Position numbers and translations under genes: made by a program
Notes under the pieces: generated by a model
What the model was told of the DNA's origin: nothing
The model's input: only the letters and a program-made list of their open reading frames with translations
Databases searched by the model: none
Assembly: GCF_036226925.1 (NCBI RefSeq)
Contig: NZ_CP109031.1
Coordinates: 8,494,001 to 8,558,000 of the forward strand
DNA length: 64,000 nucleotides
Reading direction: 5' to 3'
Source: Streptomyces sp. NBC_00659
Lineage (GTDB): Bacteria; Actinomycetota; Actinomycetes; Streptomycetales; Streptomycetaceae
Part shown: one piece after another, positions 32,946-42,375 of the stretch
Numbering within the stretch: the first letter of the stretch is position 1
Layout of the letters: each line of letters begins with the position of its first letter

Positions 32946-34884
32946 GACAAGCCTGACCGAGCGGCTGCTGCACACGGTCGGGGTCATCGACGAGATCGGC
33001 AGCGTCGACGACGGGAACACCCGGACCGACTTCCTCGCGCTGGAGCGGCAGCGCGGCATCACGATCAAATCCGCCGTCGTCTCCTTCGCGATCGACGACC
33101 TCACGGTCAATCTGATCGACACCCCCGGTCACCCGGACTTCATCGCCGAGGTGGAACGGGTGCTCGGCGTGCTCGACGGCGTCGTCCTCGTCGTCTCGGC
33201 CGTGGAGGGCGTACAGGCGCAGACACGCGTGCTGATGCGGACGCTCCAGCGGCTGCGCATTCCCACGCTGATCTTCGTGAACAAGATCGACCGCCGCGGG
33301 GCCCGGTGCGAGGAGATCCTGGACAAGATCTCCGAGCGCCTCACCCCGGCGATCGTCCCGATGGGCGAGCCCGGTGAACTCGGCACGCGGGCCGCGTACT
33401 TCGCCCCCTACCCCGCCGACCGGCTGCGGCCGCGTCTCCTCGATCCGCTGGCCGGGCACGACGAGGAACTGCTGGCCGCGTACGTCGAGGACGGCCTGTC
33501 GGACGAGCGTCTGCGCGGGGCGCTGATCCGGCAGACGGGGCAGGCCCTGATGCACCCCGTGTTCTTCGGATCGGCCATGACGGGCGCGGGCGTCACCGAA
33601 CTGATCGCCGGGATCCGGGAGCTGCTGCCCACGGCGAAGGCGGACGCGGACGGGCCGCTGTCGGGCACCGTCTTCAAGGTCGAGCGAGGAGCGGCCGGGG
33701 AGAAGATCGCGTACGCGCGGATGTTCTCGGGCACCCTGCGGACCCGTGACCGGCTGACCCTGCGCGACGGCGAGGAGGGGAAGGTCACCGCGATCAGCGT
33801 CTTCGACCAGGGCTCGGCGGTCCGTGAGGCGAGTGTGACCGCGGGACGCATCGGCAAGCTGTGGGGGCTCGGCGCGGTCCGGATCGGCGACACCATCGGT
33901 GAACCGCCACGCTCGCCGGCGGGTGGACACCACTTCGCTCCGCCGACCCTGGAGACCGTCGTCTCGCCCGGCCGCCCGGCCGACAGGGGCGTGCTGCACA
34001 CGGCGCTCACCCAACTCGCCGAACAGGACCCGCTGATCGGCCTCCGGCACGACGAACTGCGCGGGGAGATCTCCGTGTCGCTCTACGGCGAGGTCCAGAA
34101 GGAGGTCCTCCAGGCGACCCTGGCCGACGAGTTCGGCATCGACGTCCTGTTCCGCGAGACGACCCCGCTCTGTGTCGAACGGCCTCTGGGCACCGGCGCG
34201 TCGGTCGAGTTCAACAAGAAGGACCCGAATCCCTTCCTCGCGACCGTCGGACTGCGGGTCGACCCGGCGCCGGTCGGATCCGGTGTGGCGTTCCGGCTGG
34301 AGGTCGAGCTCGGATCGATGCCGTACGCGTTCTTCAAAGCGGTCGAGGACACCGTCGAGGAGACGCTGGGACAGGGGCTGCACGGCTGGCAGGTCACCGA
34401 CTGCGCCGTCACGATGACGCACTCGGGCTATTCACCGCGTCAGAGCCATGCCCACCAGGGATTCGACAAGAGCATGTCCAGCACGGGTGCCGACTTCAGG
34501 GGCCTGACCCCGCTGGTGCTGACGGCCGCACTGCGCGCGGCCGGGACCCAGGTGTACGAGCCGATGAACGCGTTCCGTCTGGAGGTTCCCGCGGACACGC
34601 TCGGCGCCGTGCTGCCCCTGCTGGCCCGGCAGCGGGCGGTGCCGCGGACCACCCGGATCCAGGGGTCCTCGTGTGTGCTGGAGGGAGTCCTCCCGGTGGT
34701 GCGGGCGCATGAGCTGGAGCAGCAGCTCCCGGGGCCGACGCGCGGAGAGGGTGAGCTGGAATGCTCCTTCGACCACTACGCGCCCGTGGCGCGGGGCGCG
34801 ATCCCGGACCGTCCCCGGACCGATCCGAACCCGCTGGACCGCAAGGAGTATCTGCTGAACCTGACGCGCAGGCTCGGAGGGTGA
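32899..34884 (+). CDS. OtrA/TetM-type ribosomal protection GTPase (tetracycline resistance)
   Basis: A 661-residue EF-G-like translational GTPase. G motifs: G1 LGILAHVDAGKTSLTE, G2 QRGITIKSAV, G3 VNLIDTPGHPDF, G4 FVNKID. EF-G domains II-V follow, including the domain IV sequence TDCAVTMTHSGYSPRQSHAH. Length and motifs match the OtrA/Tet ribosomal protection family, which removes tetracycline from the ribosome by GTP hydrolysis. Such genes also occur in streptomycetes that do not make tetracyclines. Start GTG 32899 or ATG 32905 (MLNLGILAHV); neither has a good Shine-Dalgarno, see the leader ORF. Confidence 0.92.
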   Translation: MHMLNLGILAHVDAGKTSLTERLLHTVGVIDEIGSVDDGNTRTDFLALERQRGITIKSAVVSFAIDDLTVNLIDTPGHPDFIAEVERVLGVLDGVVLVVSAVEGVQAQTRVLMRTLQRLRIPTLIFVNKIDRRGARCEEILDKISERLTPAIVPMGEPGELGTRAAYFAPYPADRLRPRLLDPLAGHDEELLAAYVEDGLSDERLRGALIRQTGQALMHPVFFGSAMTGAGVTELIAGIRELLPTAKADADGPLSGTVFKVERGAAGEKIAYARMFSGTLRTRDRLTLRDGEEGKVTAISVFDQGSAVREASVTAGRIGKLWGLGAVRIGDTIGEPPRSPAGGHHFAPPTLETVVSPGRPADRGVLHTALTQLAEQDPLIGLRHDELRGEISVSLYGEVQKEVLQATLADEFGIDVLFRETTPLCVERPLGTGASVEFNKKDPNPFLATVGLRVDPAPVGSGVAFRLEVELGSMPYAFFKAVEDTVEETLGQGLHGWQVTDCAVTMTHSGYSPRQSHAHQGFDKSMSSTGADFRGLTPLVLTAALRAAGTQVYEPMNAFRLEVPADTLGAVLPLLARQRAVPRTTRIQGSSCVLEGVLPVVRAHELEQQLPGPTRGEGELECSFDHYAPVARGAIPDRPRTDPNPLDRKEYLLNLTRRLGG

Positions 34885-34936
34885 GCCGGCCGGCCGTGCT
34901 GTCGGCCCTGTGCGCCCAGGCGGGTGAAACGAGAAA

Positions 34937-34952
34937 CTTACTCATGAGTCAG
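34937..34952. promoter_or_regulatory. Palindromic operator-like site upstream of the GH5 gene
   Basis: CTTACTCATGAGTCAG has 6-base arms around a 4-base spacer, with one mismatch. It matches in form the perfect palindrome at 38244-38259, CTTACT-N4-AGTAAG. A TTGACG -35-like box follows at 34958. It is a candidate site for the TetR protein at 38351-39022. Confidence 0.5.
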
Positions 34953-34993
34953 AGGTGTTGACGGCTCCTGATGCCGGCGGGACTGTTGTGGAC

Positions 34994-36862
34994 ATGACGA
35001 AGTTACGTGCGCGTCTGCTCGGCGTCCTCGTACTCCTCACCGGTCTCCTCACGGCGGCGGGCACCCGGCCCGCCGCCGCGGACGGACTCCCCGACTCCCT
35101 CTGGTTCGACCAGCCGGCTGCCGCCGCCCTCACGGTCGTGAACGGCCGCTTCACCGACGGCCTGGGCCGCGAGGTCGTCCTGCGCGGCTACAACGTCTCC
35201 GGCGAGACCAAGCTGGAGGAGAACAGCGGACTGCCCTTCGCCTCGGTCGCCGACGCGGCGAAGTCCGCCACGGCGCTGCGCGCCCTCGGCGGCGGCAACT
35301 CCGTGCGCTTCTTGCTCTCCTGGGCGCACGCCGAACCGGTCCGCGGCCAGGTCGACAACGCCTATCTCGCCGCGGTCACCGACCAGATGCGAGCCTTCCT
35401 CGACGCGGGAATCCGTGTCTTCCCCGACTTCCACCAGGACCTCTACTCCCGCCACCTCTTCAACCAGGGAAGCTGGTACTCGGGCGACGGCGCCCCCAAG
35501 TGGGCCGTGACCGCGGGCGGTTACCCGCAGGAGTCCTGCGGCCTCTGCCTCTTCTGGGGCCAGAACATCACCCAGAACAACGCCGTCAAGGCCGCACAGT
35601 ACGACTTCTGGCACAACTCCTACGGACTCCAGGACGCCTTCCTCGCCACGGCCCAGGCCACCATGACGTACGTCCGGCAGCACCTCACCACGGCCGAGTT
35701 CGCGGGCGTCGCCGGCTTCGACCCGTACAACGAGCCCTACGCGGGCAGTTACGACTCGGGCCAGACCAGCCGCACCTGGGAACGCGACCTGCTCTGGCCG
35801 TTCTACGGGAAGTTCCGGGCCCGCATGGACGCGGCCGGCTGGCAGGACAAGCCCGCCTTCGTGGAACCCAACCTCTTCTGGAACGCCAACATCACCTCCC
35901 AGAAGCAGGAGGGCGGACTGCTCGACGCGGGCACCCTCGGCCCGCGCTATGTGTTCAACACCCACTTCTACGACCAGAAGGCCATCTCGGGCATCCTCAT
36001 GTGGGGCAAGGCGGGAGACGGCCAGTACACCGGCGACTTCGGCACCGTACGGAACCGGGCCACCGCCGCCGGGACGGCGGCCGTCGTCTCCGAGTTCGGC
36101 CACCCCCTCTCCGGAACGGTCTCGGACAAGGCCCCGACCGTCGACAAGGCGATGTACCAGGCCCTCGACTCCCGGCTCTCCGGGTCCGGCTGGTGGTCAG
36201 GAGCGGCCTCGTCCGGACCGGTCCTGTCGGGTACCCAGTGGCAGTGGGACATCTACAGCGGCCGGCACCACGAGCTGATGAACGACAACCCCGACAAGGT
36301 CCTGACCTCCGCCGACGCCTGGAACGACGAGGACCTCTCCGCCGTGCGCCTCGACGACTCGGGCACGGCCGTGCTGCGCCAGGACGCCCGGCTCCTCGAC
36401 CGCCTCTACCCCGGCGCCACCACGGGCTCCACCCTCGCCTTCACCTACGAGGACCGCTCCCGCGACGGCTCCACCACCCTGACCTGGAACCCGGTCCCCT
36501 CGACCCTTCCGCAGGTCTCCCAGCTCGTGGGAACGGGCCAGTACGGCCTGCTCGTCTGGCGCTCCGACGGCGGGTCCGCCCCGACGGAACTCCATCTGCC
36601 GGCCTCGTTCCCCTCCTCGGCCACGACGGTGGTGTCCGACCTCGGAGCGCTGGTCTCCCCGCCCGCCTACACCTCGGCCACGCCCGTCGCCGTGGCTCCC
36701 GAGCCGGGCGGCACCGGAAGCCGCCGCCTCCTGCTCACCGCGTCCGGCTCGGGAACCGTGCACTACGCGCTGGTCACGAACGGGGCGAACGCCCCGTCCG
36801 CCGCCCTGCTGAACGGGGCCCGGACCGAACTTGCCGCCTGGGCCGCCGCACGGTTCGGCTGA
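34994..36862 (+). CDS. Secreted glycoside hydrolase family 5 (endoglycoceramidase-like cellulase)
   Basis: A 622-residue protein with a Sec signal peptide (LLGVLVLLTGLLTAAGTRPA). The GH5 barrel includes the first strand LREV-type segment REVVLRGYNVSG, acid/base Glu247 in FDPYNEPYAG and nucleophile Glu367 in VVSEFGHPLSG. VFPDFHQDLYSRHLF resembles the endoglycosylceramidase subgroup that cleaves the glycan from glycosphingolipids. A C-terminal beta-sandwich of about 120 residues follows. ATG 34994 or GTG 34988 are both possible; the latter has GGCGGGA 5 bases upstream. Its 3' end converges on the beta-propeller gene with 7 bases between stops. Confidence 0.88.
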   Translation: MTKLRARLLGVLVLLTGLLTAAGTRPAAADGLPDSLWFDQPAAAALTVVNGRFTDGLGREVVLRGYNVSGETKLEENSGLPFASVADAAKSATALRALGGGNSVRFLLSWAHAEPVRGQVDNAYLAAVTDQMRAFLDAGIRVFPDFHQDLYSRHLFNQGSWYSGDGAPKWAVTAGGYPQESCGLCLFWGQNITQNNAVKAAQYDFWHNSYGLQDAFLATAQATMTYVRQHLTTAEFAGVAGFDPYNEPYAGSYDSGQTSRTWERDLLWPFYGKFRARMDAAGWQDKPAFVEPNLFWNANITSQKQEGGLLDAGTLGPRYVFNTHFYDQKAISGILMWGKAGDGQYTGDFGTVRNRATAAGTAAVVSEFGHPLSGTVSDKAPTVDKAMYQALDSRLSGSGWWSGAASSGPVLSGTQWQWDIYSGRHHELMNDNPDKVLTSADAWNDEDLSAVRLDDSGTAVLRQDARLLDRLYPGATTGSTLAFTYEDRSRDGSTTLTWNPVPSTLPQVSQLVGTGQYGLLVWRSDGGSAPTELHLPASFPSSATTVVSDLGALVSPPAYTSATPVAVAPEPGGTGSRRLLLTASGSGTVHYALVTNGANAPSAALLNGARTELAAWAAARFG

Positions 36863-36869
36863 ACGATCG

Positions 36870-38129
36870 TCAGCTACCGCCCTGGCCGGTCCAGTTCGCT
36901 TCCACATGGCCGAGCCGGACCCGCTGGGGGTGGTCGCCGACCGGCACCGACACCGTTTTCAGCCCGGTCTCGAAGTCGATGGCGGTGACCTGGTCGGCGC
37001 CGCTCTCGGAGACGACACAGTCCTTGCCGTCACCGCTCACGGTCGCCCAGTACGGCTTGGCGGCGGGGACCAGCGGTCCTTCCTGAAGGGTCGCGCGGTC
37101 GACGACCGTCGCGTAGTCGTCCATCGTCCCCGCGACGCACAGCCTGGTACCCGAGGGGTTCATCGAAATGCCGTGGTGGCGCGAGTCGTTGACCCAGGTC
37201 GTGCGGTCGCTGCTGGTGGCGGGGTTCTTCGGGAGGGTCTTCACCCGGGTGATCTTGTCGGTGGCCACGTCGTACTCCAGGAAGCCGTTGAAGAACGACA
37301 CCTGGAAGTACAGCTTGGACTCGTCCGGCGAGAAGACGGCAGGGCGGACGGCGTCGGAGAAGTCCTTGAGGCCGATGGCGTCCAGGCGCTGGCGCATGTC
37401 GATCACCTTGACCTGCTTGAAGGTGGCCGCGTCGACGACCGTGATCTTCCGGTCGCCCTTCGTCCAGTCCAGCCAGGGGTCGTCCAGTGCGGTGGTGACG
37501 TCACCGATGGCCATGTTCCAGATGTACTTGCCGTCGTGGGTGAAGATGTTCTCGTGCGGTTTGTCGCCGGTCGCGAACGAGCCGAGCTGCCTGCCGGTCG
37601 TGATGTCGAGCACGTGCACGGTGTTCGCGGTGGAGGCCGAGACCGCGACCCGGGTGCCGTCGGGCGACACGGCCATGTGGTCCGAGCGGTAACCCGACAC
37701 GGCGAAACGCCAGTTGATTCGCCCGGTGGCGAGGTCGATCGAGACGACATCGGCGAAACTCGGGCGCGAGACCACCACCGACCGGCCGTCCGGCGTCGAG
37801 TACATGTCGTCGACGAACTGGTCGTGTCCCTCGCCGACGCCGTTCCGGATGCCCATGAAGTAGGCCCATTTGATGGGATCGGCGTTGATCGCCGCGAGCC
37901 GTTCGGCCTTGTCCGGGATGACATTGATCCGGCCGATCTTCGCGAAGTCACCGGAGGACTTGATGACGTCCGAGGTGCCTTCCCAGTTGTTGCCGACGAA
38001 CATCACCTCCCGCAGATCGGTGGCGGAGGCCTGCGAGCCGACGGCGGAAGCGGCGGTCGCAGTGCCGCCGAGGGTGAGCGTGAGGGCCGCGGCGAGTGAA
38101 CAGAGGTGTCTGGCTCTGAGGACGGACAT
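36870..38129 (-). CDS. Secreted YncE-like beta-propeller protein
   Basis: A 419-residue protein with a Sec signal peptide (LCSLAAALTLTLGGTATAAS). It has repeated beta-propeller blades, each with a D-x-A-T-G or similar turn (DVVSIDLATGRINW, VHVLDITTGRQLGSFATGDK, ITVVDAATFKQVKVIDM, QVTAIDFETGLKTVSVPVGD). This fits the YVTN/cytochrome-cd1-like propeller group; no heme or catalytic motif is visible, so function is unknown. ATG 38129 is chosen since the signal peptide begins there. It is divergent from the TetR gene with the palindrome between them. Confidence 0.85.
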   Translation of the reverse strand: MSVLRARHLCSLAAALTLTLGGTATAASAVGSQASATDLREVMFVGNNWEGTSDVIKSSGDFAKIGRINVIPDKAERLAAINADPIKWAYFMGIRNGVGEGHDQFVDDMYSTPDGRSVVVSRPSFADVVSIDLATGRINWRFAVSGYRSDHMAVSPDGTRVAVSASTANTVHVLDITTGRQLGSFATGDKPHENIFTHDGKYIWNMAIGDVTTALDDPWLDWTKGDRKITVVDAATFKQVKVIDMRQRLDAIGLKDFSDAVRPAVFSPDESKLYFQVSFFNGFLEYDVATDKITRVKTLPKNPATSSDRTTWVNDSRHHGISMNPSGTRLCVAGTMDDYATVVDRATLQEGPLVPAAKPYWATVSGDGKDCVVSESGADQVTAIDFETGLKTVSVPVGDHPQRVRLGHVEANWTGQGGS

Positions 38130-38243
38130 GGAGGGTCCCTGTCTGGTGGGGGAGTGCGGGTGACGGCACGGTGGAGAAGCGTGCTGTGCGTGCGCGACGT
38201 GCGTGACAGGCGAGAATCTGAACATGCCTGCTTTCAAAGTTCA

Positions 38244-38259
38244 CTTACTGGAAAGTAAG
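38244..38259. promoter_or_regulatory. TetR-type operator between beta-propeller and TetR genes
   Basis: CTTACTGGAAAGTAAG is a perfect 6-4-6 palindrome in the divergent gap, 115 bases from the beta-propeller start and 92 from the TetR start. It is the likely autoregulatory site; see the matching site at 34937-34952. Confidence 0.6.
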
Positions 38260-38350
38260 GACTGAGGGAGCCTCTTCACAAGGGTCGGTGCACGAGAAAA
38301 TCGCGGAAGGGGGCGAACACCGGTTCGTGACGGGTGCTGGGGAGGGACAC

Positions 38351-39022
38351 GTGGCGGGCAGGCTCAGACAGCCCACCGGCCGCTACGGCGGCAGGACGGC
38401 GGAGGAGCGGCAGGCGGAGCGCCGCCGTCGTTTTCTCGACGCCGGGCTCCAGCTCTTCGGCGCCGGGCCCGGGTACCGGTCCACGACCGTGGCGGCCCTC
38501 AGCGAGGCGGCGGGACTGTCCACGCGCCAGTTCTACGAGGCTTTCCGCAGCCTCGAAGACGTACTGGCGGCGCTGCATCTGCAGGTCAACGACTGGGCCG
38601 AGCAGGCCGCTCTGGCCGCGCTCGCCGAAGCCGGCGACCTGCCGCTCGCCGAGCGTGCCACCGCTCTCTTCCGCGCCTACGCGGCGAACGTGACGAGCGA
38701 TCCGCGCCGCATCCGTATCACCTTCGTGGAGATCATCGGCGTGAGCGCGCGGCTGGAGGAACAGCGGCTCGCCCGCCGGGCCCGCTGGGTGGAGTTCATC
38801 TGCGGCGAGGCGGCGGGTGCCATCGCCCGGGGGGAGGCTGCGCCGCGTGACTACCGGCTGGCCGCCACCGCCTTCATCGGCAGCGTGAACGGTCTGCTGC
38901 ACGACTGGAACGCCGGCTGGGTGGACGCGACCCTGGATGAGGTGGTGGAGGAGCTGGTTCGCCAACTGCTCGGGATCCTGCGCCCTGCCGGCTGGAGCGC
39001 GGACGGGATCACGAGTACCTAG
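38351..39022 (+). CDS. TetR-family transcriptional regulator
   Basis: A 223-residue protein. The helix-turn-helix at about 25-70 reads RRRRFLDAGLQLFGAGPGYR then STTVAALSEAAGLSTRQFYE. An all-helical ligand domain follows. GTG 38351 is chosen, with GGGAGG 5 bases upstream. Likely targets are its own promoter, the divergent beta-propeller gene and the GH5 gene, judged from the shared palindrome. Confidence 0.9.
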   Translation: MAGRLRQPTGRYGGRTAEERQAERRRRFLDAGLQLFGAGPGYRSTTVAALSEAAGLSTRQFYEAFRSLEDVLAALHLQVNDWAEQAALAALAEAGDLPLAERATALFRAYAANVTSDPRRIRITFVEIIGVSARLEEQRLARRARWVEFICGEAAGAIARGEAAPRDYRLAATAFIGSVNGLLHDWNAGWVDATLDEVVEELVRQLLGILRPAGWSADGITST

Positions 39023-39091
39023 CAGGACGCGGTCAAGGGCGGCAAAAGGGTTCGCCCTCGCTGGTGCCGTCGGCGAGCAGCCGGCGTTTCC

Positions 39092-39123
39092 GGAGCCGTG
39101 GGAGCCGTGGGAGCCGTGGGAGC
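39092..39123. repeat. Short tandem repeat (9-bp unit)
   Basis: Three full units of GGAGCCGTG and a partial fourth lie in the gap between TetR and the glycosyltransferase gene. It is a simple slippage-type repeat with no evident function. Confidence 0.7.
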
Positions 39124-39142
39124 TGCCGGAGTCAAGGAGCCG

Positions 39143-40402
39143 TCATGGGTGTCCGAAGTGTTCGAGCCGGGTCAGGGCCTCTGCCACCGGGGTCACCCCG
39201 TCCTCCGTGCGAAGGCGTTCCGCCAGGTTCCGCGCGCTTCGCCGGAACGCGGGATCCGTGGTCGCCCGGGCCAGGGCCGGCGCCAGCCGCTCCGCGCGCA
39301 GCCCGCGTGGCGACAGGACGCCGGGCGCGACCCCGAGCGCGACGAGCCGCGCCGCCCAGAAACCCTCGTCGAACTGGACCGGCACGGGCACCGCGGGCAC
39401 CCCGGCCCGCAGCCCCGCCGCGGTCGTGCCGGCCCCGGCGTGATGCACCACCGCCGCCGTCCGGGGAAACAGGATCGAGTGAGGCACCTCCCCGACCGTG
39501 AACATGTCGTCACCGGTGGCGCGCAGCTCGCCCCACCCCCGCTGGATCACCCCACGCAGCCCGGCGGCCCGCAGAGCACGTACGATCTCGCCGCTCAGCC
39601 GTCCGGGATCGGGGACCGTCGCGCTGCCCAGGCCCACGAAGACGGGAGCGGGGCCCGCGTCCAGGAAGTCCTCCAGCGCGGAGGGGAGCCGGGCGTCCTG
39701 GCCGTCGTAGGGCCACCAGTAGCCGCAGACGTCGAGCCCGCGTCTCCAGTCCCGCGGCCGGGGAACCACCAGAGGGCTGAACCCGTGCTGCACCGGCCAG
39801 GCCAGCCGTTCGCGGGCGCGACGGGCGGCGAGGGGACCCACGGGCGGCAGGCCGAGTCCCTCGCGCAGGTTCCGCACCGTCTCCGCGTAGACCCGCTCGA
39901 CGGCCAGGTTCACCCCGTACCCGGCCGCCCGGTTGACCGTGGGTCCCCAGGAGCCGGTGCCGGCCACCGGGGGCGCGAACTCCCTTGTCGGTGCCAGCGG
40001 CTGGAGATGTACTCCCATGCTGGGCAGGCCCAGCCCCTCCGCGACGGCGTACCCGAGCGGTCCCAGCGAACCGGCCAGCAGGAGGACGTCACTGGAGCGG
40101 GCGGCCGCGATCATGTCGTCGGTCAGCCGCCCGACGAGCGACCGGGCGATTCCTGCCAGCCTGATGATCTTCCCGGCGCCCGTGGCACTCCGGTGGAGCC
40201 GCCGCCCTCGCCCGGACTCCAGTTCGGCCCGCGGATCGACGGGCAGCGCGTGGAACCCCACCCCCGAATCCGACACCAGGCCCGCGAAGCACCCGTGTGT
40301 CACCAGGGTCACGTCGTGCCCGGCCCGCACCAGGCCGCGTCCGAGTCCGGTGAACGGGGCCACGTCGCCCCGTGAACCCGCGGTCAGGATCGCTACTCGC
40401 AC
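39143..40402 (-). CDS. UDP-glycosyltransferase family 1 (MGT/sterol glucosyltransferase type)
   Basis: A 419-residue GT-B enzyme. The N-terminus is VRVAILTAGSRGDVAPFTGL, and the nucleotide-sugar signature is TAAVVHHAGAGTTAAGLRAG followed by VPAVPVPVQFDEGFWA. It resembles bacterial sterol/macrolide glucosyltransferases that glycosylate lipophilic aglycones. GTG 40402 is chosen because the family begins at this strand. It is divergent from a polyprenyl-synthase-like gene, suggesting a glycosylated isoprenoid product, which is inference. Confidence 0.88.
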   Translation of the reverse strand: MRVAILTAGSRGDVAPFTGLGRGLVRAGHDVTLVTHGCFAGLVSDSGVGFHALPVDPRAELESGRGRRLHRSATGAGKIIRLAGIARSLVGRLTDDMIAAARSSDVLLLAGSLGPLGYAVAEGLGLPSMGVHLQPLAPTREFAPPVAGTGSWGPTVNRAAGYGVNLAVERVYAETVRNLREGLGLPPVGPLAARRARERLAWPVQHGFSPLVVPRPRDWRRGLDVCGYWWPYDGQDARLPSALEDFLDAGPAPVFVGLGSATVPDPGRLSGEIVRALRAAGLRGVIQRGWGELRATGDDMFTVGEVPHSILFPRTAAVVHHAGAGTTAAGLRAGVPAVPVPVQFDEGFWAARLVALGVAPGVLSPRGLRAERLAPALARATTDPAFRRSARNLAERLRTEDGVTPVAEALTRLEHFGHP

Positions 40403-40555
40403 GAGATCCAGTATGGCGAGGTTCGTGGCACCCGCCGCTTCTCCGGCGGGAAGAGCTCTCAAGGAACCGGCCATGGCGGAAAGTTGCTCTGGCTCACCAT
40501 CATGGCGAATGATCGAATCAGCGCTCGAACAATTTCAGTGGTGGGGGTGGACTGC

Positions 40556-41560
40556 GTGCGGGCGAAGTCGTACATGGATCTGCATCGGGAGATGTCCGCG
40601 GGCATCGAGGCGGAGCGCGCGTCCGCGCTCGACATGCTGGGACCGTCGGCCGTGTCCGTCCGGGCCGCGGTCGCCGAACTCCTGGAGCACCGGACCTTCG
40701 CCTACCCTCTGTCCGTGCTGCCGGTGATCGTCCACGCCGTGGAGACGGGGGCGACCGGACCGGCCGTTCCGCTGGCCGTCGTCCACGAACTGTGGTGGAC
40801 CTCCGCGTGCTACCTGGACGACCTCGCCGACGGTCAGGCCGTCTTCGCCGCCGGCGGTCTCGGCGAGAGCGAGGCGCTGCTCGCCACGGTCATCAGCGGA
40901 ATTCCGCTTCCCCTGCTCGTCGTTCAGTCGCCGCGGATCCCCGAGAAGGCGCGCGGGCCGCTGTCGGCCGAGGTCGTGAGGTGCTGGATCACCGCGACCG
41001 AGGGGCAGTTGAGGGACCTGCGCGCGGACGCGGCCACCCGCGACGCCGTGGTCACGGCCTACCTCGGGAAATCCGGCGCCCCGTTCAGCATGGTCACCGC
41101 CATGGCCGCGCGACTGGCCGACCGCCCGGACGAACGAGTCGAGCTCTGGCGGGAGTTCGGCAACGTCCTCGGCGTTCTGTGGCAGCTCTTCAACGATCAG
41201 CAGGACATCCTGACCGGCCGCAACGAAGACCTCGCGAACGGCACGGTGACCTATCTGCTGGCGTGCGCGCTGGAGAGCGCCGGACCGGATCGCGCGGGCG
41301 ACGTCCTGGAACTGCACGCCGCCGCACGCCACTCGACCGATGCCCGGGCGGAGCTCACCGGCATCCTTCTCGCACCGGACGTGCTGCGCCGCTACGAGAA
41401 GGACACCAGCGTCTTCCGCGACCGTGCCCACCGCCTCCTGGACGAACTCGGGGGCGACACGGCCTATTCGGATGTCCTGCACGACCTCGTGGACCGGGCC
41501 TCCCCGATGCTGCTGCGGGCGGCTGAGCCCGTCGCCCGAGCGGTCACGCCCCAGCTCTGA
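40556..41560 (+). CDS. Polyprenyl synthetase-like protein (ComQ-like candidate)
   Basis: A 334-residue all-helical protein with two aspartate-rich motifs: D88-D-L-A-D92 in WWTSACYLDDLADG and N-D214-Q-Q-D217 in LWQLFNDQQDILTG. These match the first and second Asp-rich motifs of trans-isoprenyl diphosphate synthases, though the usual Arg pair after the first motif is absent. That degenerate pattern is seen in ComQ-type prenyl synthases that prenylate quorum-sensing peptides, and in some terpenoid enzymes. The start is unsure: GTG 40556 has GGGGGTGGA 4 bases upstream; ATG 40502 and TTG 40484 are in frame. It is divergent from a glycosyltransferase. Confidence 0.75.
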   Translation: MRAKSYMDLHREMSAGIEAERASALDMLGPSAVSVRAAVAELLEHRTFAYPLSVLPVIVHAVETGATGPAVPLAVVHELWWTSACYLDDLADGQAVFAAGGLGESEALLATVISGIPLPLLVVQSPRIPEKARGPLSAEVVRCWITATEGQLRDLRADAATRDAVVTAYLGKSGAPFSMVTAMAARLADRPDERVELWREFGNVLGVLWQLFNDQQDILTGRNEDLANGTVTYLLACALESAGPDRAGDVLELHAAARHSTDARAELTGILLAPDVLRRYEKDTSVFRDRAHRLLDELGGDTAYSDVLHDLVDRASPMLLRAAEPVARAVTPQL

Positions 41561-41836
41561 CGGCGACTCGGCCCGCCACAAGCCGGCGCACGCGGCCGCG
41601 CGGTACTCACCGGGGCCGGATACGAAGCCTTCGGGCGGTACGAGCCGCAGGGGGACGCGGATACGAACGCGCCGTCCGCAGGATCGAGTCCAGCAGGGAG
41701 GCGGACACCCGCAGGCCCGCCGCGGAGACCCCGTGCCTCCGTCGAGACCGGTCCGGGCGTGAACTCCCCATCGCCGCGCCCGCGGAGAAGGTCCAGGTCA
41801 GACGAGACGTGACCTGGACCTTCGGCCAGTTCCTCC

Positions 41837-42202
41837 CTACTCGTCCCATGCCTGTACCAGCGTCTGTTCGGCGATCTTGCCGTCGCGCAACGACATCATC
41901 GACGTGCTCATCACCCGTACCCCGTCCGCGTACACGCAGGTCTCGGTGTAGGCGACGTGGTCGCCCTGGATGACGCACTGGTCCATCTTGTGCGTCATGT
42001 CCCGGCTGTAGACGTCGTCGAGCATCTCGGCGATCTCGGCGCGACCGTGTTTGACCATCGGGTGGCTGGGCTGGGTGTTGCGGTCGACGATGCGCAGTTC
42101 CGCGTCGTCGGCGTAGAGCGACAGCAGATCTGCCGCACTGTGTCCTTCAATGCCCCGGCGCAGCGCCTCGGTGTCGAAGGCGGGGGCTGCCGCTGTGCCC
42201 AT
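41837..42202 (-). CDS. SnoaL/NTF2-like protein
   Basis: A 121-residue protein of the NTF2 fold: GIEGHSAADLLSLYADDAEL, IVDRNTQPSHP, AEIAEMLDDVYSRDMTHKMD, then VAYTETCVYADGVRVMST. This group includes SnoaL cyclases, steroid isomerase-like proteins and ketone-binding proteins; substrate and reaction cannot be read. ATG with GAGGAGG 6 bases upstream. It stands alone. About 270 bases lie between it and the polyprenyl-synthase-like gene with nothing recognisable. Confidence 0.85.
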   Translation of the reverse strand: MGTAAAPAFDTEALRRGIEGHSAADLLSLYADDAELRIVDRNTQPSHPMVKHGRAEIAEMLDDVYSRDMTHKMDQCVIQGDHVAYTETCVYADGVRVMSTSMMSLRDGKIAEQTLVQAWDE

Positions 42203-42375
42203 GGGTGACCTCCTCAGGAAGGCGTGGACCGGCCACGAGCCGACCGTGAAGCGCCTCAGTATCGAGCGTCCTCCGCCTCGGGGCCCACGGCAAACGCAAG
42301 GGGCCCGATGCGCCTCCCGGGTGAGCGCGCACCCCGGGCCGTGTCCGCTCCGGGGCCGGAGCCGTTGCTGATTGC

